NCBI RefSeq assembly: GCF_003892345.1
Contig: NZ_RRUE01000002.1
Location: forward strand, 1,568,619-1,632,618
DNA from: Lautropia dentalis
GTDB lineage: Bacteria; Pseudomonadota; Gammaproteobacteria; Burkholderiales; Burkholderiaceae_E
Direction of reading: 5' to 3'
DNA: 64,000 bases
Shown: positions 55,326 through 64,000 of the stretch, one piece after another
Layout of the letters: the number at the start of each line of letters is the position of its first letter
Numbering within the stretch: position 1 is the first letter of the stretch
Notes under the pieces: generated by a model
Told to the model about the DNA's origin: nothing
Seen by the model: the letters and a program-made list of their open reading frames with translations, nothing else
The model's database searches: none
Made by a program: the position numbers and the translations under genes

Positions 55326-56120
55326 TCAATCCGTCAGCTTCCAGGTCACCCCCGTGATCAGCCGCCGGTCCAGCTTGTGAATGTTCGTCCCCGGATCGCT
55401 GTTGTAACGGAACTCGGTGGCTACCGTCAGCGCCAGACGCTCCGTGATCGACACACTCAGGTCCGCCGCAAACTCCGCCCGCCGGTCATGATTGCGGTTC
55501 AGCGCCGGATAGAACACCAGCCGCTGGTGCGCCGTCGTCGTCGACGTCAGCTGATGATGCGACTCCGTCCCCAGCGTCAGCTCGGCACGGCCATAACGCT
55601 TGCGCAGCTGGTCCGCCACGATGGTCGGCACCGCGTAGCGGTCTTCCGAATAACCAATACCGGCAAACAGGCTCCAGTCGTCGTGCGGTGTCGTCGTCAC
55701 CTGATAACCCCAGCCCGTGGCTGCCGACAGCCGGTGTTCCAGATTGGCGATGCGGTCACGAAACCACGTGCCATTGGCAAAGATGTAGTGGCGCTCGTTC
55801 AGGTTTCGCTTGCCATTGATCTCCAGATTGGTGTTGTGCGCACTGGTCTTGTGGTCGCTGGTGTTGTAGAGCGCCTGGGCGCGCAGGCCCACCGTGTGGT
55901 GCCGTGTCTGGCGGGCGGCCTCGTAGTGCGCATTCATGCTGCTCAGGTTGCTGTTGCCGTCCGCAAAGGAGGCGCCGGCGCCCAGGATCTGCCGCCAGCG
56001 GCCGTCGGGCTGGGTCTTGATCTGGGCCTGGGTCAGCGCCGGAGTGGCCAGCAGCAGGGCGCAGGCGAGGGTGGCAAGGGCAGGGCGGGTGGGTATGTGT
56101 CCGGGCGCGATGGTCTTCAT
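55326..56120 (-). CDS. DUF481 (YdiY-like) outer-membrane protein
   Basis: 264 residues with a signal peptide ('[19 protein letters not shown]'). '[20 protein letters not shown]' and '[17 protein letters not shown]' plus the terminal '[13 protein letters not shown]' are DUF481 features, predicted small beta-barrel. No strong ribosome site. Lies just beyond block 2, whose right end is within 40 bases of its stop. Confidence 0.85.
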   Translation of the reverse strand: MKTIAPGHIPTRPALATLACALLLATPALTQAQIKTQPDGRWRQILGAGASFADGNSNLSSMNAHYEAARQTRHHTVGLRAQALYNTSDHKTSAHNTNLEINGKRNLNERHYIFANGTWFRDRIANLEHRLSAATGWGYQVTTTPHDDWSLFAGIGYSEDRYAVPTIVADQLRKRYGRAELTLGTESHHQLTSTTTAHQRLVFYPALNRNHDRRAEFAADLSVSITERLALTVATEFRYNSDPGTNIHKLDRRLITGVTWKLTD

Positions 56121-56312
56121 GTCGTGGGCAAATATCGGAATGCTTCCCTGCGGGTGCAGGGGATGTTTTCGGGTTTGGGGTTACTGTACCGGATCGCGGG
56201 CTGTTATTCTTCTGGGTTGTCGGGTCGGCGGGTGTTGATGCGCCTGCTGGCCAGCCGGTCCCGTGTGCCGGTGCCGTCCGAATCCCGTCCGCACGAAGGA
56301 GCTTCCGTACCC

Positions 56313-57206
56313 ATGAGTTCTGCCTCCAACTCCCCGCGCCTGCATTCGCTCCCCCTGCTGGGCAGCGGCAAGGTACGGGACAACTACGCGGTGGGCGACG
56401 ATCGCCTGCTGATGGTGACCTCCGACCGGCTCTCGGCCTTCGACGTGATCATGGCCGAACCCATCCCCGACAAGGGCCGGGTGCTCAACACGCTGGCGCT
56501 CTTCTGGTTCGACCGCCTGAAGCACGTGGTGCCCAACCACCTCACCGGCGAGGCGCCCGAATCGGTGGTGCAGCCCGACGAAGTGCCACTGGTGGCCGGA
56601 CGCTCCATGCTGGTCAGGCGTCTGAAGCCCGTCCTGATCGAGGCCGTGGTACGCGGCTATCTGGTGGGGTCGGGCTACAAGGAGTATCTGGCCCAGGGCA
56701 GCGTCTCGGGCATTGCGCTGCCGCCGGGCATTGCGCAGGCCGAGCAGCTCGATGCCCCCATCTTCACGCCGGCTGCCAAGGCCGATCTGGGCCAGCACGA
56801 CGAGAACATTTCGTTTGACGAGATGGTCACCCGCATCGGCCCCGACCTGGCCGAGCAGATCCGGGCCGTCAGTCTGCAGCTCTACCGCGAGGCCAGCGAG
56901 TATGCGGCTACGCGCGGCATCATCATTGCCGACACCAAGTTCGAGTTCGGCCTGGACGACAATGACCAGCTGGTGCTGATGGACGAGATCCTCACGCCCG
57001 ATTCCTCCCGCTTCTGGCCGGTGGACCAGTACCGTCCGGGCATCTCGCCGCCCAGCTTCGACAAGCAGTTCGTGCGCGACTACCTCGACACGGTCAAGAC
57101 CTGGAACCGCGAACCGCCGCCGCCGCCGCTGCCGATGACGGTCATCGAGGCCACCAGCAACCGCTATCGCGAAGCCTATGAACGGCTGACCGGCCAGTCG
57201 CTGTAA
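56313..57206 (+). CDS. purC: Phosphoribosylaminoimidazole-succinocarboxamide synthase
   Basis: 297 residues from the ATG at 56313 (AAGGAG upstream). '[20 protein letters not shown]' and '[12 protein letters not shown]' at the start, '[13 protein letters not shown]' and '[14 protein letters not shown]' further on are SAICAR synthase hallmarks. Joins aspartate to CAIR in purine synthesis. First of purC-purE-purK. The long open frame upstream is not part of the gene. Confidence 0.96.
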   Translation: MSSASNSPRLHSLPLLGSGKVRDNYAVGDDRLLMVTSDRLSAFDVIMAEPIPDKGRVLNTLALFWFDRLKHVVPNHLTGEAPESVVQPDEVPLVAGRSMLVRRLKPVLIEAVVRGYLVGSGYKEYLAQGSVSGIALPPGIAQAEQLDAPIFTPAAKADLGQHDENISFDEMVTRIGPDLAEQIRAVSLQLYREASEYAATRGIIIADTKFEFGLDDNDQLVLMDEILTPDSSRFWPVDQYRPGISPPSFDKQFVRDYLDTVKTWNREPPPPPLPMTVIEATSNRYREAYERLTGQSL

Positions 57207-57327
57207 GCGTACCGGGACCGGCGCGTGGACGCATGCGTCCGTGCACGCGCCAGCTTGCCGTCGGTGATGCTATGGCGCAGGGGCCAGCCAGCGTCGTCCT
57301 TGCGCGCTGTTCAATGTTCTGTCCGAA

Positions 57328-57849
57328 ATGAACCCCAACTCGATCATTCAGCCTCCGAATACCCAGGTGCCGCCCGTGGTGGGCGTGGTGATGGGCAGCA
57401 GTTCCGACTGGGATGTGATGCAGCACGCGGTGCATGTGCTCAAGCAGTTCGGCATTCCGCATGAATACCGGGTGGTGTCGGCGCACCGCATGCCCGACGA
57501 CATGTTTGCCTATGCCGAGGAGGCAGGCCCGCGCGGGCTGCAGGCGATCATCGCCGGGGCTGGTGGGGCCGCCCATCTGCCGGGCATGCTGGCGGCCAAG
57601 ACCACGGTGCCGGTGCTGGGAGTGCCCGTGCCCAGCCGTCACCTGCACGGACAGGATTCGCTGCTGTCCATCGTGCAGATGCCGCGCGGGGTGCCGGTGG
57701 CTACTTTCGCCATCGGTGAATCGGGGGCGGTCAATGCGGCGCTGTTTGCCGTGGCGCAGCTGGCGCTGGGCGATGCCGATCTGGCCACGGCGCTCAATGC
57801 CTATCGCCGCAGCCAGACCAAGGCCGCCCGGCAGATGGAGCTGCCCTGA
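57328..57849 (+). CDS. purE: N5-carboxyaminoimidazole ribonucleotide mutase
   Basis: 173 residues. '[20 protein letters not shown]' with the Ser-Ser-Asp motif, '[19 protein letters not shown]', '[19 protein letters not shown]'. Converts N5-CAIR to CAIR, the product used by PurC. The partner PurK gene follows 150 bases on. Confidence 0.97.
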   Translation: MNPNSIIQPPNTQVPPVVGVVMGSSSDWDVMQHAVHVLKQFGIPHEYRVVSAHRMPDDMFAYAEEAGPRGLQAIIAGAGGAAHLPGMLAAKTTVPVLGVPVPSRHLHGQDSLLSIVQMPRGVPVATFAIGESGAVNAALFAVAQLALGDADLATALNAYRRSQTKAARQMELP

Positions 57850-57999
57850 GTCGCGGCAGCCCGTGTCCGGCCCTGCAGCGGGCACGCCCTCGCTGGGGCC
57901 GGGACGTGCGCGCCGTCGCCGCTGGTGTTTCGCGTGTGGATCGTCCTTCCCCATGGCAGGGGCTGAAACCGGCGGGTGCCGGGGATACTGGAATTTCTG

Positions 58000-59322
58000 A
58001 TGGACACTGAAAAGAAAAGGGGCCGCGGGCCGGCCTTCAAGGGGCTTTTCCACGAGCCCGAACAGGCCGTGGCGGCGCCGCAGCCTGGCTGGGAGCCCCT
58101 GCCGCCGGGCAGCTGGCTGGGTGTGCTGGGGGGCGGCCAGCTGGGCCGGATGTTCTGCCAGGCCGCGCAGCGGCTGGGCTACCGGGTGTGCGTGCTCGAT
58201 CCGGAGCTGGACGGCATTGCCTCCCGGGTGGCCGACCGTCACATCTGTGCCGCCTATCTGGACGAGGCTGCGCTGCAGGAGCTGGGCGAGCTGTGCCAGG
58301 CCGTGACCACCGAGTTCGAGAACGTGCCGGCGGCGGCGCTGGAGCGGCTGGCCGCCCTGACGCGGGTGGCACCTGCGGCACGTTCGGTGGCCACGGCGCA
58401 GGACCGGGTGGTCGAGAAGGCGTTCTTCGTCGAGGCCGGTGTGCCGGTGGCCGACTATCGTGTGGTGATGACGCACGAGGACGTGGAGGGCCTGCCCGGG
58501 CATCTGTTTCCGGGCATCCTGAAGGTGGCGCGTCTGGGCTATGACGGCAAGGGTCAGGCCCGTGTGGCCAGCCTGCAGGAGGCACGGGCAGCCTTCCAGC
58601 GCTTCACGGAGGCTGCCGGTGGGCGCCCGCCCGTCTGCGTGCTGGAAGAGCAGGTGGATCTGGCGGCCGAGGTGTCGGTGCTGCTGGCGCGGGGTTCCGA
58701 TGGCAAGGTGGCGGTCTATCCGGTGGCGGCCAACGAGCACCGCAACGGCATTCTGGCGGTGACGACGGTGCCGGCGCCCGAGCCGGTCACGCCCGCCCTG
58801 GCCCGCAGGGCCAGCGAGCTGGCCACGGCCATTGCCTCCCGGCTCGATTATCACGGTGTGCTGTGCGTGGAGTTCTTTATCCTGAAGGATGGTCGGCTGC
58901 TGGCCAACGAGATGGCACCGCGCCCGCACAATTCCGGCCACTGGACGCTGGATGCGGCCGGCTGCAGCCAGTTCGAGCAGCAGGCGCGGGTGATGGCCGG
59001 GCTGCCGCTGGGCGATACCCGGCATACGCGGCCGGTGATCATGCTGAACATTCTGGGTGATGCCTGGTACCGGCGCCCGCCGCAGGCCCACAGGTCGGCC
59101 GCCGCGGCCGGGGGCGCCATGCCGGATCCGTCCGCGAAGATCGAACCCGACTGGCCCGCTGTGCTGGCGGTGCCCGGTGCGCACCTGCACCTGTATGGCA
59201 AGGATGATGCCCGGCGTGGCCGCAAGATGGGGCATGTGAACATCACGGCCACGACGGTGGCCGCGGTACACGGCAAGGCCGAAACGGTAGGCGCGCTGGT
59301 GGCCCAGCCGCTGAAGGGATAG
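58000..59322 (+). CDS. purK: N5-carboxyaminoimidazole ribonucleotide synthase
   Basis: 440 residues from the ATG at 58000 (a GTG at 57976 is possible). ATP-grasp fold: 'LGVLGGGQLGRMFCQAAQRL', 'VTTEFENVPAAALERLA', 'PHNSGHWTLDAA'. Makes N5-CAIR from AIR, ATP and bicarbonate for PurE. Longer than the usual 355-390, with about 30 extra N-terminal residues and a Pro/Ala insert near 375. Confidence 0.95.
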   Translation: MDTEKKRGRGPAFKGLFHEPEQAVAAPQPGWEPLPPGSWLGVLGGGQLGRMFCQAAQRLGYRVCVLDPELDGIASRVADRHICAAYLDEAALQELGELCQAVTTEFENVPAAALERLAALTRVAPAARSVATAQDRVVEKAFFVEAGVPVADYRVVMTHEDVEGLPGHLFPGILKVARLGYDGKGQARVASLQEARAAFQRFTEAAGGRPPVCVLEEQVDLAAEVSVLLARGSDGKVAVYPVAANEHRNGILAVTTVPAPEPVTPALARRASELATAIASRLDYHGVLCVEFFILKDGRLLANEMAPRPHNSGHWTLDAAGCSQFEQQARVMAGLPLGDTRHTRPVIMLNILGDAWYRRPPQAHRSAAAAGGAMPDPSAKIEPDWPAVLAVPGAHLHLYGKDDARRGRKMGHVNITATTVAAVHGKAETVGALVAQPLKG

Positions 59323-59343
59323 GCGGGTTCCGGAGGTGTGGGG

Positions 59344-60549
59344 ATGATGGAAACGCGGTCTGCGGCACAGGAAGGGCAATCGGGCACGGCTTCTTCGCCC
59401 GCCGCAGCGTCTGCGCCTGTCGCCGGGGCTGCCCATGTGGGCGAGGCCGACCTGGCCCGGGCGGTACGCATGCTGCAGGCGGGTGGTGTCATCGGCCTGC
59501 CCACCGAGACGGTCTACGGGCTGGCGGCCAATGCGGCCGATGCCGGCGCCGTGGCCAGCATCTACCGCATCAAGGGCCGGCCCGCCGATCACCCGCTGAT
59601 CGTGCATGTGGCCAGTGCCGAGGCTGCTGCGCGCTGGGCGGTCTGGTCGCCGCAGGCCCAGCAGCTGGCCGGGGCCTTCTGGCCCGGGCCGCTGACGCTG
59701 GTGCTGCCGCGCCGGCCGGAGGCGCCGCCCTTTGCCAGTGCCGGACAGGACACCATTGCGCTGCGGGTGTCGTCGCATCCGGTGTTTGCGCAGCTGATGC
59801 AGGCACTGGCCCCAGTGGGCATCACCGGGCTGGCGGCGCCGTCGGCCAACCGCTTCGGGCGGATCAGTCCCAGCCGGGCCGCGCACGTGCGCAGCGGGTT
59901 GGGTGAGGCCGTGCCGCTGGTGCTCGATGGTGGGCCATCGGCGGTGGGGGTCGAATCGACCATCGTCGACCTGTCGCGTGGGCAGCCGGTGCTGCTGCGC
60001 CCCGGGGGCATCAGCCTGCAGGCGCTGTCCGACTGTCTGGGTGTGCCGGTGCGGGCGGCCGATACCCAGGCCACGGCCGAGGCCGATGCCCCGCGCGTGC
60101 CGGGGGCGCTGCCGTCACACTATGCGCCATCGGTGCCCGTACGTCTGCTGCCGGCCTCGGCCGTGCAGGCGCTGTACCGGGAATGGGCACGCGAGGCGGA
60201 TGCGCAGGGCGTCGGGGCGGAAGAGGGTTCGCCCGGACGCTCGTTCTGGTCGGAAGCAGGCATGCAGGCCCTGGCCGGAGAGCCGGCCGGGTTTGGTACA
60301 CCGCCCGCATTGCCGGTTAGCCTGCAGCCCGGACAGCCCGTTGCACTCTGGACGCTCCAGCCCCCGCCGGAAAGAGCGGGTGCCTTCTGGCGCCGTCAGC
60401 CGGCCGATGCCGCAACGGCCGCCCGCCATCTGTACGACACGCTGCACCAGCTCGACGCGCTCGGCGTGCAGGCCATTCTGGTGGAGATGCCACCCGATAC
60501 GCCCGAATGGCGGGCCGTGCGAGACCGGCTCACACGGGCGGCGGCCTGA
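59344..60549 (+). CDS. tsaC: L-threonylcarbamoyladenylate synthase, Sua5 type
   Basis: 401 residues from the ATG at 59344 (GGAGG seven bases upstream; GTG at 59338 also in frame). 'GGVIGLPTETVYGLAANA', 'IKGRPADHPLIVHV', 'FWPGPLTLVLP', 'SANRFGRISPS' mark the YrdC domain, and a C-terminal Sua5 domain follows. Makes the TC-AMP precursor of the t6A37 tRNA modification. Just 21 bases after purK. The linker to the C-terminal domain carries a low-complexity insert. Confidence 0.94.
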   Translation: MMETRSAAQEGQSGTASSPAAASAPVAGAAHVGEADLARAVRMLQAGGVIGLPTETVYGLAANAADAGAVASIYRIKGRPADHPLIVHVASAEAAARWAVWSPQAQQLAGAFWPGPLTLVLPRRPEAPPFASAGQDTIALRVSSHPVFAQLMQALAPVGITGLAAPSANRFGRISPSRAAHVRSGLGEAVPLVLDGGPSAVGVESTIVDLSRGQPVLLRPGGISLQALSDCLGVPVRAADTQATAEADAPRVPGALPSHYAPSVPVRLLPASAVQALYREWAREADAQGVGAEEGSPGRSFWSEAGMQALAGEPAGFGTPPALPVSLQPGQPVALWTLQPPPERAGAFWRRQPADAATAARHLYDTLHQLDALGVQAILVEMPPDTPEWRAVRDRLTRAAA

Positions 60550-60639
60550 CGGGCAGATGCCTGTCGGAGGGCGGCAGCGGCGGGCCTGGCGTGTGTCATG
60601 GGCGCATGCGCTCCCACGTTGCCGATTCACGAAACTGTC

Positions 60640-60978
60640 ATGTACACCATCATCTTCCTTTCCGTCGTCACCAATGCCTTTTTTCTCTGGCTGCTGTTCT
60701 ACAGCCACAGGAAGGGGGGGCGTCACATCCTCGGGGTCGGCCTGTTCTTCCTGGTGGTCTCGCTCGTCATTCTCGTTGCGCTGTATGTGCGCCACTATCA
60801 TGCGGATGCGCCTGCGGGCATGAAGGAGCAGGTTTTTGAGGATTACAACGAGAAAATCGAATGGCTGCTGGCCATCTTTGGCTTCGTGCCGGCCGTGTTC
60901 ACCGGGAACATGATCAGCAAGGGGCTGGATGGCGTGTATCTGAAACGGGCCGGGCAGGAGCCGGAGGAGCGTTCATAA
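60640..60978 (+). CDS. Small membrane protein, not recognised
   Basis: 112 residues from the ATG at 60640. Helices 'MYTIIFLSVVTNAFFLWLLF', 'ILGVGLFFLVVSLVILVALY' and 'WLLAIFGFVPAVFTGNMI'. The third is preceded by a charged loop ('KEQVFEDYNEKIE'). Ends 34 bases before the ligase homologue. Function unknown. Confidence 0.6.
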   Translation: MYTIIFLSVVTNAFFLWLLFYSHRKGGRHILGVGLFFLVVSLVILVALYVRHYHADAPAGMKEQVFEDYNEKIEWLLAIFGFVPAVFTGNMISKGLDGVYLKRAGQEPEERS

Positions 60979-61012
60979 TACGCATTGACCTTCAGGAACC
61001 GGGAGCCCTGTG

Positions 61013-62752
61013 ATGGACGACAAGACCCCACGCCCCGAAGACACCGCCGAGGTGGTGCTCTCGAGTATTCCGCGCGACTACAACGCTGCCCACGACCTGC
61101 TGCAGCGCAACCTGCAGGCGGGCCGGGCCGACCAGGTGGTGTTCGTCGACGAGCGGGTGGCCATCACCTATGGCGAGCTGGCCCGGCGGGTGGACCATTT
61201 TGCGCGTGGCCTGCACTCCATCGGGGTGGGGCGCGAAGACCGCATCATGCTCTGCCTGAACGACAACATCGACTGGCCCACCATCTTCCTGGGGGCCATC
61301 AAGGCCGGGGTGGTGCCGGTCTGCGTCAATACGGGCCTGTCCAAGCACGATTACGACTACATGCTGCGCGACTCGCGTGCCAAGGCGCTCTTCGTGTCGC
61401 GCTCGGCCTATGCCGCCTTCGACGGGCTGCACAATTCCATCCCCACGCTGTCGCGGCTGCTGATCTCGGAAGCGCCGCTGGCCGATGGCGGCGACATCGG
61501 CGCCATTCTGGAAGCCGGTGCCGAGGACGACTACCGCGACACCATCGATACCCTCAGCGACGAACCCTGCTTCTGGCTGTATTCGTCCGGCATCGACGGC
61601 CACCCGCGGGCCACCATCCATTGTCACGCCAGCCTGGTGCAGATGGGCGAGCTGTATGCGCAGGGCGTGCTGGGCATCAGCACGCGCGACCGCATCCTGT
61701 CGGTGGCGCCGCTCTACAGTGCCTACGGGCTGTGCAACTCGCTGATCTTCCCGATGGTGGCCGGGGCCATGGCGGTGCTCAAGTCCGGCCGCCGCACCAT
61801 CAAGGACCTGATCCGCTACCTGACCGGCGTGGCGCCGGCCAAGGTGGTGGGCGCGCGGCCCACGGTGCTGTTCGGGGTGCCGGCGGCGTTCTCCGCGCTG
61901 CTGGCCGATGCCGAATGCCCGCAGGCCAGCGATGTGTCGCTGCGCCTGTGCGTCTCGGCTGGCGATGCCCTGTCGGCCAGCCTGCAGCGGCGCTTCGAGC
62001 AGCGGCTGGGCGTGCAGGTGCTCAACGGTTTCAGTGCCACCGAGATGCTGCACATCTACCTGTCCAACACGCCGCAGGAAAACGAGAACGGCACGGTAGG
62101 CAAGCCGGTGCCGGGTTTTCGCATGCGGCTGGTGGACGAACAGAACGTCGACGTGCCCGATGGCCAGGTGGGCACGCTGCTGGTCAACGGACCGACGGCG
62201 GCGCTGGGCTACTGGAACCAGCGCCAGCAGACCCGTGACGTGTTTCTGGGGCCGTGGGTCAAGACCGGCGACCGTTTCTGGCGGGATGCCGACGGTTTCT
62301 ATCACTATGCGGGCCGTTCGGACGATCTGCTGAAGATTTCCGGGCAGTTCGTGTCACCGGCCGAGATTGCCGGCGTGCTGGCGGCCCACGACGCCGTGGC
62401 CGAAGTGAAGGTGATCGGTGCCCCCGAAGAGGAGGGGCTGATCCGGCCGAAGGCGCTGGTGGTGCTCAAGCATGGCGAGGTGCCGGACGAGAAGATGCAC
62501 CGGCGCCTGATGGACTATCTGGGCGACAACCTGGCGCACTACAAGCTGCCGCACTGGCTGGAGTTCGTGGACGTGCTGCCAGGCAACGGGCCGGTCGGCT
62601 CGCCGGATGCGACCGACACGGACGGCTCGGCCCTGGACCAGCCGTTCATGGATCCGTCGCCCGTCAGCGCCGCCACCCTGGTCAACGATGTGCTGGCCCA
62701 GTGCGATGCGGCGCATCACAACCTGCTGCAGGACGAGGACGGGGGGCGGTGA
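61013..62752 (+). CDS. Acyl/benzoate-CoA ligase homologue with degenerate active-site motifs
   Basis: 579 residues; GGGAG ahead of the ATG at 61013. Overall fold is that of the benzoate-CoA ligase group: 'CFWLYSSGIDGHPRA' (A3), 'NGFSATEMLHIYLSN' (A5), 'KTGDRFWRDADGFYHYAGRS' (A7-A8), 'KISGQFVSPAEIAGVLAAHD'. Two key places are damaged. The ATP loop, normally YSSGSTGxPKG, here lacks the Thr and Lys. The end, normally Thr-Gly-Lys in the catalytic A10 motif, reads 'LPGNGPVGSPDATDTDGS' without that Lys. The frame is otherwise intact, so it may have become a non-catalytic or altered protein. The C-terminus is extended by about 45 residues. Confidence 0.85.
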   Translation: MDDKTPRPEDTAEVVLSSIPRDYNAAHDLLQRNLQAGRADQVVFVDERVAITYGELARRVDHFARGLHSIGVGREDRIMLCLNDNIDWPTIFLGAIKAGVVPVCVNTGLSKHDYDYMLRDSRAKALFVSRSAYAAFDGLHNSIPTLSRLLISEAPLADGGDIGAILEAGAEDDYRDTIDTLSDEPCFWLYSSGIDGHPRATIHCHASLVQMGELYAQGVLGISTRDRILSVAPLYSAYGLCNSLIFPMVAGAMAVLKSGRRTIKDLIRYLTGVAPAKVVGARPTVLFGVPAAFSALLADAECPQASDVSLRLCVSAGDALSASLQRRFEQRLGVQVLNGFSATEMLHIYLSNTPQENENGTVGKPVPGFRMRLVDEQNVDVPDGQVGTLLVNGPTAALGYWNQRQQTRDVFLGPWVKTGDRFWRDADGFYHYAGRSDDLLKISGQFVSPAEIAGVLAAHDAVAEVKVIGAPEEEGLIRPKALVVLKHGEVPDEKMHRRLMDYLGDNLAHYKLPHWLEFVDVLPGNGPVGSPDATDTDGSALDQPFMDPSPVSAATLVNDVLAQCDAAHHNLLQDEDGGR

Positions 62753-63227
62753 TGTATGCAACTGTGGTAAATCCTGCCGTATGAAAATCCCTTCTCGGAA
62801 TTGAAAAATACTGGATATATAAAAACGGGAGGTGCTACTTTTATGATCAGGGGGTCGCTTTGATTCTGCGCCAGCCTGTCTGGTGCGGAGGTTCCCTGGC
62901 TGACAAGCTGTGCCGGAGGGCAAGGGTGTCAGCCATTTTTCATAGTATTGTCATCCGGACGAGCATGTTAGGCTGTGCCGCTCCTACAACCCGGCATGAC
63001 GCCGTGCCGTTGCAGGGGGGCTGCGAAGGTGCTGCGATACCCGTATGTCGTAGATCTGTTCAATTCTGCAAAAACCCCCGCGAAATATCCGCTGGACCTG
63101 CAGGGAAAACGTAGTGGAACCCGTTCATGGGCCGGCGTGTCCAGGAACGGCTCTGCCAACATGATCATGCCTGCCGCGCACGGCATCATGCAGCACTGAG
63201 ACGCGCGTTGTGCGCGGGAGGTATTGC
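62753..63227. other. Intergenic region before the serine hydrolase
   Basis: About 475 bases, AT-rich at 62790-62860, with no supported gene. A GGGAGG ahead of an ATG at 62844 leads only to a six-codon frame. Promoter of the following gene expected here but not pinned down. Confidence 0.35.
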
Positions 63228-64000
63228 GTGATATTTGCTCACAAATCACCCCGGCTGATTCTGGCATTGCTGCTGGCCGGCAGCACCCTGGCGGGAACCG
63301 TTCAGGCCGCTTCTGAGATTGCAGCGCAGGTTTCTGCGCGAGACAGCCTGGAGGCTGCGCGGCAGGCATTTCATCAGGTGCCGCCATCGGTATTGTTACC
63401 CCGGTCCTCCAGAGCGCTGCTGCCCAAAACGAATGACACGCAGACTCCTCTGCCAAAACTGGACCAGGCACAGCAACAGGCTGTCCAGCAGATCATCAAG
63501 GCTGCCGCACAGCGCGCAGCGCAGCGCCAGGCCCAGAAGGGAGGGGCCCAGTCAGGACAGACTCCGTCGCCATCGCTGGCCGATATCCTGCAGCTCGACA
63601 ATGACCGCCACGTCAATCTGGCGCTGGAGAAGCTTTTCCCGCATACCGTCGTTCCCCGGGGTGGACATGCTGTTTCAGAACTGCCGCGGGCCCTCAGAAA
63701 CATGGAGGCCGTACGCATTTCCACAGGAGATTCCGGCTCTATCAGTGTGAAGGACTGGATGAACGACACGGCGACCGATGGCCTCCTGGTGCTACACCGA
63801 GGGCAGATCGTCTATGAGTTCCGTGACAGAGCGATGGGTGAGCAGCAGCCGCATGCGCTCTGGTCCGTAGGAAAGTCCCTGGCCGGACTGGTGGCAGCCG
63901 ATCTTGTCCAGGAAGGAACGCTGGATGCTTCGGCTCCCATCTCCCATTATCTGCCGGACATGCAGGGCAGTGCCTGGGAAGATGCCACCGTGCAGGAAAC
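63228..64000 (+). CDS. Beta-lactamase-like serine hydrolase, exported (cut by right window edge)
   Basis: 257 residues are visible from the GTG at 63228 (GGGAGG six bases upstream). A signal peptide ('LILALLLAGSTLAGTVQAAS') is followed by a Gln/Ala-rich helical region to about residue 110 ('AQQQAVQQIIKAAAQRAAQR'), then the class C beta-lactamase fold. 'ALWSVGKSLAGLVAADLVQE' holds the Ser-x-x-Lys catalytic pair (Ser213). Family members include EstB-like esterases, D-aminopeptidases and AmpC. The Tyr-x-Asn motif lies beyond the edge, so substrate class cannot be guessed. Confidence 0.82.
   Translation, partial: MIFAHKSPRLILALLLAGSTLAGTVQAASEIAAQVSARDSLEAARQAFHQVPPSVLLPRSSRALLPKTNDTQTPLPKLDQAQQQAVQQIIKAAAQRAAQRQAQKGGAQSGQTPSPSLADILQLDNDRHVNLALEKLFPHTVVPRGGHAVSELPRALRNMEAVRISTGDSGSISVKDWMNDTATDGLLVLHRGQIVYEFRDRAMGEQQPHALWSVGKSLAGLVAADLVQEGTLDASAPISHYLPDMQGSAWEDATVQE

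Noticed and set aside
54445-55329. 294-codon minus-strand frame through palindromic block 2
   Set aside because: Crosses arms and nested insertion, changes content with each repeat unit, and has no ribosome site; similar frames in block 1 do not correspond along their length.
57142-59886. 914-codon open frame opposite purE and purK
   Set aside because: Antisense shadow of well-recognised purine genes, with Arg/Pro/His-rich composition and no domain.

Overview
The window is GC-rich DNA from a Gram-negative bacterium. The sequence tkt-gap-pgk, then pyk, an aldolase, purC, purE, purK and a Sua5-type gene is the backbone order I know from Burkholderiales, and other genes are spliced into it. Low-complexity Ala/Pro/Thr/Gly inserts in many housekeeping proteins and the overall style suggest a Lautropia-like member of the order; that genus-level call is inference, not proof.

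Layout. 1-3 kb: gamma-glutamyltransferase (cut by the left edge) and ubiD. 3.5-8.4 kb: lytic transglycosylase, a divergent FAD oxidase and an MdtD-like efflux pump. 8.8-9.9 kb: a secreted guanyl-specific RNase (RNase Sa/barnase type) overlapping its barstar inhibitor. 9.9-15.9 kb: rsmE divergent from the glycolytic genes tkt-gap-pgk. 16-20 kb: mobile debris, namely a group II intron just after the pgk terminator with most of its reverse transcriptase lost and an IS21-type terminal sequence inside it, two tandem paralogous lipoproteins, and an IS3-family element that cuts a signal-peptide gene.

20.4-37.3 kb is a low-oxygen respiration block: ubiUVT (oxygen-independent ubiquinone hydroxylation), hemN (oxygen-independent coproporphyrinogen oxidase), an FNR regulator, and the complete cbb3 oxidase set ccoNOQP, ccoG, ccoH, ccoS, ccoI plus a SafE/TauE-like gene. 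FNR-type sites lie upstream of hemN/fnr (perfect match, overlapping a good promoter), ccoN (one mismatch) and, less surely, ubiU (one mismatch). Haem supply, quinone supply, terminal oxidase and regulator therefore form one oxygen-responsive unit.

37.6-41.1 kb: pyk and a class I aldolase, separated by a large palindromic repeat block. 41.2-47.6 kb: a toxin-antitoxin pair, azoreductase, a second IS21-type end, LysR, small membrane protein, SDR, AroE-like dehydrogenase and an aromatic-acid MFS transporter. 47.6-49.6 kb: an AT-rich patch, a HIT protein and another toxin-antitoxin pair. 49.7-56.1 kb: phosphate transporter, YbaN-like protein, NERD-helicase, a second palindromic block carrying its own palindromic insertion, and a DUF481 protein. 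56.3-62.8 kb: purC, purE, purK, tsaC/sua5, a small membrane protein and a degenerate acyl-CoA ligase homologue. The right edge cuts a serine hydrolase.

The observations most worth following are the palindromic repeat family, three related ParE-type modules with unusually acidic antitoxins, the two inward-facing IS21 ends that bracket 26 kb, and the FNR site built into the fnr promoter.
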